A DNA stretch of 36,872 bases from an uncultured Alcanivoracaceae bacterium (GTDB taxonomy: Bacteria > Pseudomonadota > Gammaproteobacteria > Xanthomonadales > Marinicellaceae), in assembly GCA_913061105.1 (NCBI GenBank), contig CAJXVJ010000007.1:1-36872 (forward strand), in the 5' to 3' direction. Below the pieces are notes generated by a model. The model did not search any database. It had not been told where the DNA came from and worked only from the letters and a program-made list of their open reading frames with translations. Of this stretch, positions 36,840-36,872 are shown in pieces. Numbering within the stretch: position 1 is the stretch's first letter; each line of letters starts with the position of its first letter. The translations under genes were made by a program, and so were the position numbers.

Positions 36840-36872
36840 CTGTCTCTTATACACATCTCCGAGCCCACGAGA
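36840..36872 (-). other. Nextera adapter, reverse complement (non-biological)
   Basis: CTGTCTCTTATACACATCTCCGAGCCCACGAGA is the reverse complement of the 5'-end adapter. Confidence 0.98.

Noticed and set aside
1-36872. tRNA/rRNA genes, prophage or integrase modules
   Set aside because: None recognisable by eye. A tRNAscan/Infernal run would be needed to exclude small ncRNAs formally.

Overview
This is a 36.9 kb contig, about 38% GC by eye, from what looks like a gammaproteobacterium. Both ends carry Illumina Nextera adapter sequence, so the terminal genes are truncated and their first residues are artefacts. Contents in order: C-terminal processing protease Prc (5' truncated); a DUF2909-like small protein; a minus-strand caa3-type cytochrome c oxidase operon (coxB with a cytochrome c domain, coxA, an unannotated 37-aa ORF, ctaG/cox11, coxC); putA; an SPFH protein plus a small RHH/Arc-like protein; an exeA/gspA-like + gspB-like pair; an alpha/beta hydrolase; nhaC; an lpxL-like acyltransferase; a compact 7-ORF histidine operon; a GST; a CPBP protease; NAD-isocitrate dehydrogenase; a neuC-like + DegT aminotransferase pair; an OmpA protein with C-terminal Ca-binding-type repeats followed by a stand-alone Hpt protein; a large multidomain amidase; an M48 lipoprotein protease; and a ComEA-like HhH protein (truncated). 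The strongest signal is the his locus (18.7-24.7 kb, minus strand). hisG is preceded by TWO tandem transcription attenuators. Each has its own unannotated His-rich leader peptide (MNNFLNNLHHHHHSKSDGAV and MNNTNKQIRHHSHHHKRR), a mutually exclusive hairpin set, and a rho-independent terminator with the same AAGCCCCGT/ACGGGGCTT stem. The operon also encodes two unusual fusions, HisC-HAD phosphatase and HisA-HisI-HisE. If the HAD domain is the histidinol-phosphatase, seven ORFs cover the whole pathway.
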